Shown: positions 1 through 6,191, counted from the first letter of the stretch. The stretch is 10,169 nt of DNA from Candidatus Wildermuthbacteria bacterium GWA2_46_15 (GCA_001823105.1 MHTO01000004.1:44177-54345), one strand, 5' to 3'. A program made the numbers and translations. The notes: a model not told the origin generated them from the letters alone.

Positions 1-748
1 TTATATCCTCCTCAAAAAGGATGCTCGGCTCGTGATCATATATCGGGTCGATGGCTTTGACTTCTTTTCCCTGTACAAAAATGCGTATTTTCCCGGCCTT
101 AATGAATTTTCGGTATACCTGTCCGAAATGGGAAGAGAGGTTCTCTGCGAGCCCGTTTACCTTTTTCCACTGGCAATTATCGATTCTGTTGATCGTAACC
201 ACCGTCCCCGTGTTTCTACGAGGAACCTCGTCGACTGGTAAACATTTCTGTCTGTCCAGCATACATACATCGAACTGGGCAATGGTCGCAGCACTTGCTG
301 GCTCGAGTGTTTTAACGAACTCATTCCTACTGAAGACCAGGTCCAGGTCTTGTACGGATCTAAAGGTATCACCTGTTGCGTCGCGGGTAATCACTTCCAG
401 GTAGGTCCCCATAGAGATGCTTGCGGTTACCAGCCCCATGCCATATAAGCCGAGGTCACAAGAAGCGTTCTTGTCGGCCTCAGAGCCGAGCTTAAGGGCC
501 TCGTCTAGAATTTCTTTAGACATTCCTACGCCATTGTCGGAAATAACTATGCTGGACACGTCGCTCTCGGAGTCTTCGCGCTTTTTGTCGGACATAATGT
601 CCACCCAGACATGCGTGGCATTGGCGTCGATTGTATTATCGACCAGGTCCGCAAGGGCGGTTAGGTTGTTATAGTCGAGGTGCCGGAGGGAATAGACTAA
701 TTTTCCGGCGTTGGGGAGATTGGGTACAAGTGAATCTTCGTTTGTCAT
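1..748 (-). CDS. GHKL-superfamily ATPase, MutL/MORC-like, N-terminal part (runs off the left edge)
   Basis: The gene starts at ATG 748-746 behind the ribosome binding site AAGGA (756-760) and is open for 249 codons to the window edge, so its C-terminal part is missing. The three ATP-binding boxes of the GHKL fold (DNA gyrase B, Hsp90, histidine kinase, MutL) are visible: an N-box DLVDNTIDANA at residues 34-44 with the Mg-binding Asn38, the G1 box SDNGVGM at 70-76, and the G2 box GLYGMGL at 100-106. The spacing and the N-box-G1-G2 order fit MutL/MORC-type ATPases better than histidine kinases, since no dimerisation or HisKA domain precedes it. The catalytic Glu of MutL is a conservative Asp (Asp34). 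Known relatives occur in restriction-modification and defence clusters together with methyltransferase, Vsr and Z1 genes. None of those is visible here, so the defence role is inferred. Fold assignment is firm; the subfamily is moderately sure. Confidence 0.88.
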   Translation of the reverse strand, partial: MTNEDSLVPNLPNAGKLVYSLRHLDYNNLTALADLVDNTIDANATHVWVDIMSDKKREDSESDVSSIVISDNGVGMSKEILDEALKLGSEADKNASCDLGLYGMGLVTASISMGTYLEVITRDATGDTFRSVQDLDLVFSRNEFVKTLEPASAATIAQFDVCMLDRQKCLPVDEVPRRNTGTVVTINRIDNCQWKKVNGLAENLSSHFGQVYRKFIKAGKIRIFVQGKEVKAIDPIYDHEPSILFEEDI

Positions 749-749
749 A

Positions 750-944
750 TTATTTTCCTTTCTGATAAGAATCAGAACTGTTTTCTGCGATTTGGGCGGA
801 AGAAAGATCCTCTGCCGGGTAAATAAAAAAGCACGCCTTAAAAATAGGTGTGCCTAGGAATAGTCGATCATTTTGTGCCTCCCCTGCTCGATAAAGCAAC
901 CGAACAGTTTTACCGAAAGATTGTTCCAATATGGATCGGAACAT
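750..944 (-). CDS. Possible small upstream ORF (64 aa), unrecognised
   Basis: An ATG at 944-942 opens a 64-residue frame that stops at TAA 752-750, one base before the ATG of the GHKL ATPase gene. Such tight spacing would allow translational coupling. The predicted protein has no recognisable domain, signal peptide or membrane segment. It has 3 Arg and 1 Lys in its first 20 residues and ends in a Ser/Gln-rich polar tail. Against a real gene: the ATG lies only four bases downstream of the -10 box, so a transcript from that promoter would start at or just inside the start codon, and no other good start is seen. It may be the leader of the ATPase mRNA. Confidence 0.22.
   Translation of the reverse strand: MFRSILEQSFGKTVRLLYRAGEAQNDRLFLGTPIFKACFFIYPAEDLSSAQIAENSSDSYQKGK
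760..777 (-). promoter_or_regulatory. Hairpin/dyad abutting the ATPase ribosome binding site
   Basis: TTCTGAT (760-766) and ATCAGAA (771-777) form a perfect 7-bp inverted repeat around a 4-base loop. On the minus-strand transcript its 3' arm runs directly into AGGAAAATAATATG, sharing its last bases with the Shine-Dalgarno sequence of the GHKL ATPase gene. It could mask the ribosome site as an RNA hairpin, or serve as a protein-binding operator. Function is inferred from position only. Confidence 0.4.
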
Positions 945-948
945 GTTA

Positions 949-977
949 AGTATACCTCAGGCTAGGGAGATCTTCAA
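949..977 (-). promoter_or_regulatory. Sigma70-type promoter for the GHKL ATPase gene
   Basis: On the minus strand, TTGAAG (972-977) and TATACT (949-954) are separated by exactly 17 bp, close to the housekeeping consensus. Predicted transcription start is near 942, giving a leader of about 190 bases before the ATPase ATG at 748. The promoter follows sbcC directly and would make the ATPase gene independently transcribed. Confidence 0.6.
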
Positions 978-984
978 GGGCCAT

Positions 985-1008
985 AGGACCTATACCCATA
1001 TAGGCCCT
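985..1008. promoter_or_regulatory. Inverted repeat upstream of the ATPase promoter (operator or sbcC 3' hairpin)
   Basis: AGGACCTATA (985-994) and TATAGGCCCT (999-1008) are a 10-bp inverted repeat with one mismatch and a 4-base spacer. It ends 7 bp upstream of the -35 box of the promoter at 949-977. The left arm also lies inside a smaller palindrome, ATAGGACCTAT (983-993), and a partial copy of it recurs at 1001-1011. As minus-strand RNA the single mismatch becomes a G-U pair, giving a 10-bp stem with a UGGG loop, so it may instead be a hairpin at the 3' end of the sbcC transcript. No U-run follows, so it is not a standard terminator. Confidence 0.4.
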
Positions 1009-1065
1009 CATGTTTAATGTATTTTTCGCGTTATCAAATGGCATATTGTCTCTACTGCCGTGTAA

Positions 1066-4000
1066 TCATACCCCTAAAAACTTCGCGGTGCTCCCGGTTT
1101 TTCCCGGGGTTATTTCCAGCCTGGTTTCTACCAGGGTTTTGAGTTCCTGGACGTGGGAGATTATGCCTACCAGGCGGCCGTCTTTGCGGATTTCTTCCAG
1201 GGCGCGCATGGAGAGGTCCAGGGTTTCGGGGTCCAGGCTGCCGAAGCCTTCGTCTATGAAGATGGTGTCCATCTTTAGGCCGCCGGCGTAGCCCTGGGAG
1301 ACGTCCGAGAGGCCCAGCGCCAGGGAGAGCGAGGCCAGGAAGCTTTCGCCGCCGGAGAGGTTGGCGGCGGGTCTTGAGGTTCCGGTGTGGGTGTCGAAAA
1401 CCTCCAGCTCAAGGCCGCCGGCGCTGCGGCCGTCGGACCGCTCCTGGAGGCGGCGCAGGCTGAACCTGCCCTGGCTCATTATGCTCAGCCTGGCCGAGGC
1501 CTGGAGCAGGACATCGTCCAGGAAACCGGCCAGGACAAAGCGCTGGAAGGATAAGTTCCAGCCGTTTTTACCGTTGGCGACATCGGACACCTGGCCGTAG
1601 ACTTCGAAAGCCTTTGAAAGCGCCGCGATTTCTTTCTGCTCTTTGGCTACGGCGGTAAAGACGCGGTTTGATTCAGCCAGCGCGGCTTCTGCTTCTGCCA
1701 GGATCTTCTGGGAGCTCTCGGCCGCGGCTTCGGCGGCTTCTGTGTCCGCTGTTACTTTTACCAGGTTGGGGCGTTTAAGAGCCGCAACTGCGGTCTTGGC
1801 GCGGTCTGAGCGGTTTTTGGCGGAGGCCAGGGTTTTGCCGTAGTCTTCGATAGCCCTCCGCATGTCTTTGCGCACCCCCTCTTCCATTTTTGCGTCTTCA
1901 TAATCTTTTTCACCGCTGAAGCCGCCATGGGTTATAGCGGAGATGAACTCCTTTTTTTGTTTTCTCGCCTCTCTGGCGACTTTTAGTTCGGCGGCCTTGG
2001 CTAATTCGGATTTTTTCGACGCGACAGAATAGTACTCGCTGGCATTCTTATCTGCCGCCTTGGCGCTGTTTAAAGCTTTTATTAATTGCGCGGCCTCAGC
2101 CTCTGTTGTTTCTATGGCGGCCTCAAGGCTGTCCGGGGTTGAGATACCTTTGGGAAGGCGCTGGCGCGCGGACTCGGCTTCGGCTTTTAGGCCGGAGGCT
2201 TTTTCCCTCTCGGCGTTCAGAGCGTTTGTTTTTTTCTTTTGGCTGGTTTCAAGAGCGAGCTTATTGCTTTTGGCGCCGGTTAATTTTTCCTTAGCGGTTT
2301 CGCCGGCTTTTATAGCTGTTTTTAATTCGACGACTTTGTCTTTTAAGGTATCCAGGCGGCCGGCGGAAGCGCGCCAGCCTTTGGGACCCTCCGCTATAAC
2401 GGCTTCTTCCGACCCTATGGTAGCTTTAAGGGCGGCCAGGGCGCTTTCGGCTTCGCCAAGGCGCTTGTTTTCCTGGTCCAACTCTTCCCTGGCGTCCTTT
2501 AAGCGGGCCTCTATTGCGGCCCTTTGATCTTCCGGCAGCGCACCTTTGGCGGCGGCAGGCTTAGGGTGCTCTTTTGAGCCGCAAACCGGGCAGGGGGCCC
2601 CGTCCTCCAGCGCGGCCGCCAGGTGGGCGGCGAAGACGCGCTCAAGTTTAGCTATAGCCGCAGCATGCTCCGCTTCTGTCTTTTCAACTTTTGCTTTCTT
2701 TTTTGTGACGGAATCCGACAGGGAGTCTTTGCCCGCTTTGAGAACCTTACGTTTTTCCTCTAAGCCGCTTAACTTCTCTGAAGACTTGGAGAGGCGTTTT
2801 TCCAATTCCAGCTGGCTTTCGGCCGCGGCTAAGGCTTTGGAGGCTTCCCCGGCTTTGTCCTTTGTGGTTTCTAAAAGCGCGATCTCTTTTTCTACAAAGC
2901 ACAGTTCCTGTTTAAGCGCTTCGGCTTCGTCATTATATTTAGCGCAGGCCTGCTGCGCGGCTTCAAGCGCGGCGGCTTTGGAGGAATATTCCTTCAGCAC
3001 AGGCTTCAGATCTTTTAACTTGGACGCATTGGCCTCCAAGTCTTTAATGCGCGGATCGGTTTTTGCGGCCTTTTCCAGGTCTTTTTTGGCTTTTTCAGCG
3101 TCGGCCGCGGCTTCTTTAAGCTCAAGCAGGCTTTCGGCCTCTTCCTGTTTGGCGACGAACAGAAGCCGCTCGCTTAACTGCCAGAGGTCCTCATAAGTCC
3201 GGAAGGAAGCCGCTTTTTCCGCCCGATTCAAAGCTTTCCTCTGCTTCTCTATTTCGGCCTCAACGGCTTCTATGGCTTTAAGCTCGGAGGAGGCCGCGTC
3301 TAATTCTTTGTATTTCGCTTCACAGGCCTGGGCTTCCTGAAAAGCTTTGCGGGCGGCCTGGGCCGCTTTTTTATCTTCGGCGGCGATCTGGTCTTTGCCG
3401 GTTTTTTCAGTTTTCTGTGTTTCTATCTTTTCTTTAAGCTGCTCTTCTGTCTCCACCCCGGCGGCTGACAGGGCGCCTTTAATTTCCGAGGAAACTTTTG
3501 CTATCTGGTCGTACAAAGTCTTGGCTTTTACCTGCAGGGCGTCCTGGATAAGCTTATAATAGCCGGTTTTAAAGAGGGCTTCCAGGATGGGCTCCCTTTC
3601 TTTGGCGCCGGCGGAGAGGAATTTCTGGAACTTGTTCTGCGGCAGCATTATGATCTGGGTGAACTGGTCGGCTTTCAGGCCAAGCAGGGACTCCGCCTTC
3701 TCGGTGCATTCGCTGGCGGTGAAGTCGCCGAGCAGGGTCCAGTCTGTGCCGGAATATTCCCAGATGGCTGCTTCGGCCTGCCTGGTGGTAAAGCCTTCCC
3801 CGCGCTTTTTCTTAACGTCCTGGGCGGGGGCGCGGCGGACCTTGTATTTTTTTGCGCCAAGGGAGAACTCGAAGACTACGGAGACCTCGGTGCCTTTTTC
3901 GGCGAAGTCGCTGACCATCCTGTCGCCCTGGCGCTCCTGGCCGGAGGTTTTGCCGAACAGGGCGTAGCAGATGGCGTCCAGGATGGTGGTTTTGCCGGAG

Positions 4001-4113
4001 CCGGTTGGGCCTGTGATGAGGAAGAGTGATTTCTCGCCCAGGACGGTGAAATCTATTACCGTGCCGGCTCTGTAAGGGCCGAAGGCGTTTATCTCAAGTT
4101 TAATGGGTCTCAT
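1066..4113 (-). CDS. sbcC: Exonuclease subunit SbcC (Rad50-like SMC ATPase)
   Basis: SbcC is the ATPase half of the SbcCD complex, the bacterial Mre11-Rad50, which opens and cleaves hairpins, blocked ends and palindromes during DNA break processing. At 1015 residues it has normal length for the family. The Walker A motif GPTGSGKT is at residues 35-42. Long Ala/Lys/Glu-rich coiled coils run from about 180 to 850, interrupted by the zinc hook CPVC at 508-511. The ABC signature LSGGE starts at residue 919, Walker B ends in FIDE at 952-955, the D-loop SLD follows at 959-961, and the switch His is His987. The ATG at 4113 overlaps the stop of the preceding frame as ATGA and has AGGGGG as ribosome site. 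That upstream frame is not sbcD itself but a truncated nucleotidyltransferase fused to a copy of the SbcD tail. No key residue is missing. Confidence 0.97.
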   Translation of the reverse strand: MRPIKLEINAFGPYRAGTVIDFTVLGEKSLFLITGPTGSGKTTILDAICYALFGKTSGQERQGDRMVSDFAEKGTEVSVVFEFSLGAKKYKVRRAPAQDVKKKRGEGFTTRQAEAAIWEYSGTDWTLLGDFTASECTEKAESLLGLKADQFTQIIMLPQNKFQKFLSAGAKEREPILEALFKTGYYKLIQDALQVKAKTLYDQIAKVSSEIKGALSAAGVETEEQLKEKIETQKTEKTGKDQIAAEDKKAAQAARKAFQEAQACEAKYKELDAASSELKAIEAVEAEIEKQRKALNRAEKAASFRTYEDLWQLSERLLFVAKQEEAESLLELKEAAADAEKAKKDLEKAAKTDPRIKDLEANASKLKDLKPVLKEYSSKAAALEAAQQACAKYNDEAEALKQELCFVEKEIALLETTKDKAGEASKALAAAESQLELEKRLSKSSEKLSGLEEKRKVLKAGKDSLSDSVTKKKAKVEKTEAEHAAAIAKLERVFAAHLAAALEDGAPCPVCGSKEHPKPAAAKGALPEDQRAAIEARLKDAREELDQENKRLGEAESALAALKATIGSEEAVIAEGPKGWRASAGRLDTLKDKVVELKTAIKAGETAKEKLTGAKSNKLALETSQKKKTNALNAEREKASGLKAEAESARQRLPKGISTPDSLEAAIETTEAEAAQLIKALNSAKAADKNASEYYSVASKKSELAKAAELKVAREARKQKKEFISAITHGGFSGEKDYEDAKMEEGVRKDMRRAIEDYGKTLASAKNRSDRAKTAVAALKRPNLVKVTADTEAAEAAAESSQKILAEAEAALAESNRVFTAVAKEQKEIAALSKAFEVYGQVSDVANGKNGWNLSFQRFVLAGFLDDVLLQASARLSIMSQGRFSLRRLQERSDGRSAGGLELEVFDTHTGTSRPAANLSGGESFLASLSLALGLSDVSQGYAGGLKMDTIFIDEGFGSLDPETLDLSMRALEEIRKDGRLVGIISHVQELKTLVETRLEITPGKTGSTAKFLGV

Positions 4114-4169
4114 TCCGCTTCCCCCTGCGCTTTTTCAGCCGCGGTTACGCCTTCCTTGAAAGCGGCCGC
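4077..4169. repeat. 93-bp direct repeat, copy A (functional sbcC start)
   Basis: This segment matches 5013-5105 at 87 of 93 positions in the same orientation, offset 936 bp. It spans the last 19 sbcD-type codons, the stop, the ATGA overlap and the first codons of sbcC. Mismatches are at 4082, 4086, 4104, 4137, 4155 and 4167. The three in the sbcD-tail part all fall on third codon positions and are silent, while the three in the sbcC part change residues relative to the other copy. Copy A carries the ribosome site and start codon used by the real sbcC. Confidence 0.93.
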
Positions 4170-4397
4170 TGCGGTATCATGCTGAAACCCGAGCTTCCGC
4201 AGTTCTTCCTCAAACTTGTAATACTCGGCCCGGCTGACCAGCTTCACGACGCAATCCACATCCTCGGTCGGGCGTATCCCCGGAGCGGCTGGATCGGCCA
4301 GATAAAGGGCCACCGTACTGCCGCCGACAAAAACTACTTTTTCGCGCAGCGGGCCGAGGCCTTTGGCTATTTCAGCCAGCATTTCTATGTTTTTCAT
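4110..4397 (-). CDS. Truncated nucleotidyltransferase-like protein fused to an SbcD C-terminal tail
   Basis: The first 75 residues look like the N-terminus of a nucleotidyltransferase-fold protein of the kind often paired with a small HTH protein (AbiEii-like). VVFVGGSTVALYL at residues 21-33 is the GG[ST] motif, and TEDVDCVV at 44-51 gives the two metal-binding carboxylates Asp46 and Asp48. Full-length relatives are, as I recall them, roughly 200 residues or more; here the match ends after LGFQHDT at about residue 75. The last 19 residues, AAAFKEGVTAAEKAQGEAE, are identical to the C-terminus of SbcD encoded at 5046-5105. The third carboxylate and the helical domain are absent, so transferase activity is unlikely. 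The ATG overlaps the upstream HTH gene stop as ATGA, and its own stop overlaps the sbcC ATG in the same way. It probably survives as a coupling frame for sbcC translation, or as an inert remnant. Confidence 0.75.
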   Translation of the reverse strand: MKNIEMLAEIAKGLGPLREKVVFVGGSTVALYLADPAAPGIRPTEDVDCVVKLVSRAEYYKFEEELRKLGFQHDTAAAAFKEGVTAAEKAQGEAE

Positions 4398-4927
4398 TTA
4401 TCCATTACCGCTAAAAATCTGGACTCCAGTTCCTTCGCGGCAATGACCTTTTCCCTGGCGCGGCCGACCCTGAGGGCGTCAATCAAAGCAAGGAGCTCGT
4501 ATAACTTCCTGTCATTTACAGCTGCCAGGGGGGCCTTGGGATATAGCGGTTCTATCGCCTGGCCGCGGACTTTACCATCATCCCAGGGCCACACATAGAC
4601 GTCCTCTTTAGATGCGACTATGCTTTTAGACAAGGGCGGCGCTGAGTGGGCCGTGACGATACCGCGGCAGATGGGACCGGGCCTGGCCGGGAACACATAA
4701 GTCAGACCGTGTACAAGGAATTCGAGCAGCGCTGTTTTCATGACTCTTTTTTTTGCCGAATCAATAAACCTTGCCGTTTTGCAGCGATCGAGGGCAAAAC
4801 TTATCTCTGGCTGGGAAAGCTCCAGGGCGGCTGCCAGGTCTACATGGCGCCAGGGTTTATCCCCAAGCACAACCAGTTTCAGCATTATAACGATATCCTG
4901 CGGCTTAATTCCGTTAAAAGGTCTCAT
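4394..4927 (-). CDS. Winged-helix (MarR-like) DNA-binding protein, probable partner of a nucleotidyltransferase
   Basis: A 177-residue protein with an N-terminal helix-turn-helix at about residues 26-55: WRHVDLAAALELSQPEISFA has the usual Ala-x-x-Leu-x-[Leu/Ile]-Ser-x-x-x-[Ile/Val]-Ser pattern, followed by a basic wing around KKRVMK (59-64). The C-terminal half carries conserved-looking blocks, TAHSAPPLSKSIV at 92-104, VYVWPWDDGKVRGQA at 110-124, and LYELLALIDALRVGRAREK at 142-160. Proteins of this layout are, as I recall them, commonly encoded just upstream of an AbiEii-like nucleotidyltransferase with overlapping stop and start, as here (ATGA at 4394-4397). It likely autoregulates the pair, perhaps as an antitoxin-like element; that role is inferred. 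The ATG lies six bases after a TATACT box with no proper Shine-Dalgarno, suggesting a leaderless start. The gene looks intact although its partner is broken. Confidence 0.72.
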   Translation of the reverse strand: MRPFNGIKPQDIVIMLKLVVLGDKPWRHVDLAAALELSQPEISFALDRCKTARFIDSAKKRVMKTALLEFLVHGLTYVFPARPGPICRGIVTAHSAPPLSKSIVASKEDVYVWPWDDGKVRGQAIEPLYPKAPLAAVNDRKLYELLALIDALRVGRAREKVIAAKELESRFLAVMDK

Positions 4928-4933
4928 CCCCAG

Positions 4934-4962
4934 AGTATAGCAGACAATATTTCATATTTCAA
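4934..4962 (-). promoter_or_regulatory. Sigma70-type promoter of the HTH gene
   Basis: On the minus strand TTGAAA (4957-4962) and TATACT (4934-4939) are 17 bp apart, close to consensus, in an AT-rich stretch. Six bases separate the -10 box from the ATG at 4927, so the predicted transcription start is the A of the start codon. A tandem GAAATAT repeat overlaps the -35 box and spacer and could be an autoregulation site. Because all downstream overlaps are ATGA, this promoter could also drive sbcC. Confidence 0.65.
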
Positions 4963-4981
4963 TATGTTATATTAACTGTTC

Positions 4982-5000
4982 CACACCACAAAATGGTGTG
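4982..5000. terminator. Weak hairpin after the sbcC stub
   Basis: CACACCA (4982-4988) and TGGTGTG (4994-5000) form a perfect 7-bp stem with a 5-base loop two bases beyond the stop of the sbcC stub. No U-tract follows on either strand, so a strong intrinsic terminator is unlikely. It may attenuate read-through from sbcD into the cassette or be a regulator site upstream of the HTH promoter. Confidence 0.25.
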
Positions 5001-5001
5001 C

Positions 5002-5049
5002 TTAAACATGCAGGCCGCAGGTGTTTATCTCAAGTTTAAGGGGTCTCAT
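5002..5049 (-). pseudogene. 15-codon sbcC start stub downstream of sbcD
   Basis: The ATG at 5049-5047 overlaps the sbcD stop as ATGA, the original sbcD/sbcC coupling arrangement. The stub reads MRPLKLEINTCGLHV and stops at TAA 5004-5002. Nine of its first ten codons differ from those of true sbcC at most once: codon 4 is Leu for Ile and codon 10 Thr for Ala. Homology is lost after codon 12. It is the duplicated junction remnant on the sbcD side of the insertion. Confidence 0.8.
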
Positions 5050-5105
5050 TCCGCTTCCCCCTGCGCTTTTTCGGCCGCGGTTACGCCTTCTTTGAAAGCG
5101 GCTGC
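5013..5105. repeat. 93-bp direct repeat, copy B (end of intact sbcD)
   Basis: Same-orientation partner of 4077-4169 (87/93 identical). It contains the genuine 3' end of sbcD, its stop and the sbcC start stub. Similarity ends abruptly at 5106 on the sbcD side and fades around 5013 on the cassette side, marking the insertion boundaries. Confidence 0.93.
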
Positions 5106-6191
5106 CTGGTCTTTGGACAGTTCATCCGGGGTTACCTGCTTGTAGAACGAGGAGAACAGCTCTACCGGGCTTTTTTCGCGCTGGGCGCGGGTCATGGCCA
5201 CGCCGGCGGCGGGGGCCAGGAGCGGCCTTTCTATGTGCAGGGCGTTGGGATAGACTTCGCGCAGGCGGCCCATGGCGTCGAACACGGGACCGGCGTCGAG
5301 GAGCCGGGCGAGGATATAATCTTCTTTGCTTTTATCGCCGCGGCCGGCTTTAATTATTTCATCCAGCTTGCCTTCTACCACGCGCAGCTCGCGGCGCAGG
5401 GTTATGGGGATATCTTTCAGGGTGCAGTCGCCTTTGGCGTCCATTTCGCCCAGGAGAAAACGTTTTTTGTGTTCTTTTTCCGAGAAGGAATATTTATAGA
5501 GAGAGCCGGAGTAGGCGATATTGTTCGCCTGCTTCTGGGGGCCGTGCAGGTGGCCCAGGGCGGTATAGTTGAAGTCGGAGAAGATGGTTTTTTCTACGGC
5601 CTCGCTGCCGCCGATGGAGAGCGGGCGTTCGGACTCGCTGGTGGTTCCGCCGGTCAGGAAGACATGGGCCAGGGCTATCGAGCGGGTGTTTTTGGGGTGG
5701 GCGGCTTTCAGGCGCGCGACCAGGGCGGCCAGGCCGGCGTTCTGGTCTTTCAGGCTTGCGTCTTTAAGGCGGTCGCGGAAGAGTTCGGTGCCGGCATAAG
5801 GCAGGGGGTAGATGTGGATTTTACCGTGCTTATCGGTGAGCTCCACGGCTGAGATGTCGGCTTTCAGGTCGCCGCGGATGAAGAGGTTGTTTGCCGCGAA
5901 GAGGCGGGAGCCGAAATCCAGGCGCTCGGGGCTGTCGTGGTTGCCGGCGATGAGGATGACGGGGATTTTGAGGGAGAGCACCAGCGTGGACAGAGTTTCG
6001 TCGCAAAGCTGTACGGCTTCCGGCGGCGGGACGGCCCGGTCGTAGATGTCGCCTGAGATAAAGATGGCGTCAGGCTTTTCGGCCTTTGCGAGTTCAATAA
6101 GCTGGGCCAGGGCGTGGGCCTGGTCTTCTATCAGGCGGTTTTCGAACAGAAGTTTGCCAAGGTGCCAGTCGGATGTGTGGATGAATTTCAT
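5046..6191 (-). CDS. sbcD: Exonuclease subunit SbcD (Mre11-like Mn-dependent nuclease)
   Basis: SbcD is the calcineurin-like phosphoesterase subunit of SbcCD and carries out the nuclease reaction on DNA ends and hairpins. All metal and catalytic residues are visible: Asp8 and His10 in SDWHLG, Asp48 in GDIYDR, Asn84 and His85 in GNHDS, His176 in LAHVF, and His214 and His216 in GHLHG. Its 381 residues are normal for the family (about 380-410). The start ATG at 6191 follows GAGGGG with five intervening bases. The C-terminus ends in AAAFKEGVTAAEKAQGEAE, which recurs as the tail of the truncated nucleotidyltransferase at 4110. The stop overlaps an ATG that now opens only a 15-codon sbcC stub. The upstream region carries a TATAAT box and a palindrome shared with the rubredoxin operon. 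Confidence 0.97.
   Translation of the reverse strand: MKFIHTSDWHLGKLLFENRLIEDQAHALAQLIELAKAEKPDAIFISGDIYDRAVPPPEAVQLCDETLSTLVLSLKIPVILIAGNHDSPERLDFGSRLFAANNLFIRGDLKADISAVELTDKHGKIHIYPLPYAGTELFRDRLKDASLKDQNAGLAALVARLKAAHPKNTRSIALAHVFLTGGTTSESERPLSIGGSEAVEKTIFSDFNYTALGHLHGPQKQANNIAYSGSLYKYSFSEKEHKKRFLLGEMDAKGDCTLKDIPITLRRELRVVEGKLDEIIKAGRGDKSKEDYILARLLDAGPVFDAMGRLREVYPNALHIERPLLAPAAGVAMTRAQREKSPVELFSSFYKQVTPDELSKDQAAAFKEGVTAAEKAQGEAE

Larger units (their letters stand above)
749..1065. other. Intergenic region between sbcC and the GHKL ATPase gene
   Basis: These 317 bases hold no gene I can support firmly. Reading on the minus strand from the sbcC stop, they contain a 10-bp dyad (985-1008), a well-formed sigma70-type promoter (949-977), a weak 64-codon open frame (750-944), and a perfect 7-bp hairpin (760-777) touching the ribosome binding site of the ATPase gene. 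I see no intrinsic terminator with a U-tract after sbcC. Confidence 0.7.
4170..5012 (-). other. Inserted HTH/nucleotidyltransferase cassette between sbcD and sbcC
   Basis: This 843-bp unique segment lies between the two copies of the 93-bp sbcD/sbcC junction repeat. It brings its own promoter, a complete winged-helix gene and a 3'-truncated nucleotidyltransferase gene. It contains no transposase or integrase and I see no terminal inverted repeats, so it is not an insertion sequence. Flanking direct repeats of the target fit either single-crossover integration of a circle carrying a piece of the junction, or a tandem duplication combined with an insertion. Recombination between the repeats would restore a normal sbcD-sbcC overlap. 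Confidence 0.65.

Noticed and set aside
2546..3196. Plus-strand open frame of 216 codons
   Set aside because: It is antisense to the sbcC coiled-coil region; the Ala/Ser-rich product is what the complement of Ala/Lys/Glu codons gives, with no domain or ribosome site.
4077..5105. Insertion sequence or transposon between sbcD and sbcC
   Set aside because: No transposase or integrase frame and no terminal inverted repeats; the flanking repeats are coding sequence of the target itself.
5235..5852. Plus-strand open frame of 205 codons
   Set aside because: Antisense shadow of sbcD, whose full catalytic motif set is on the other strand.
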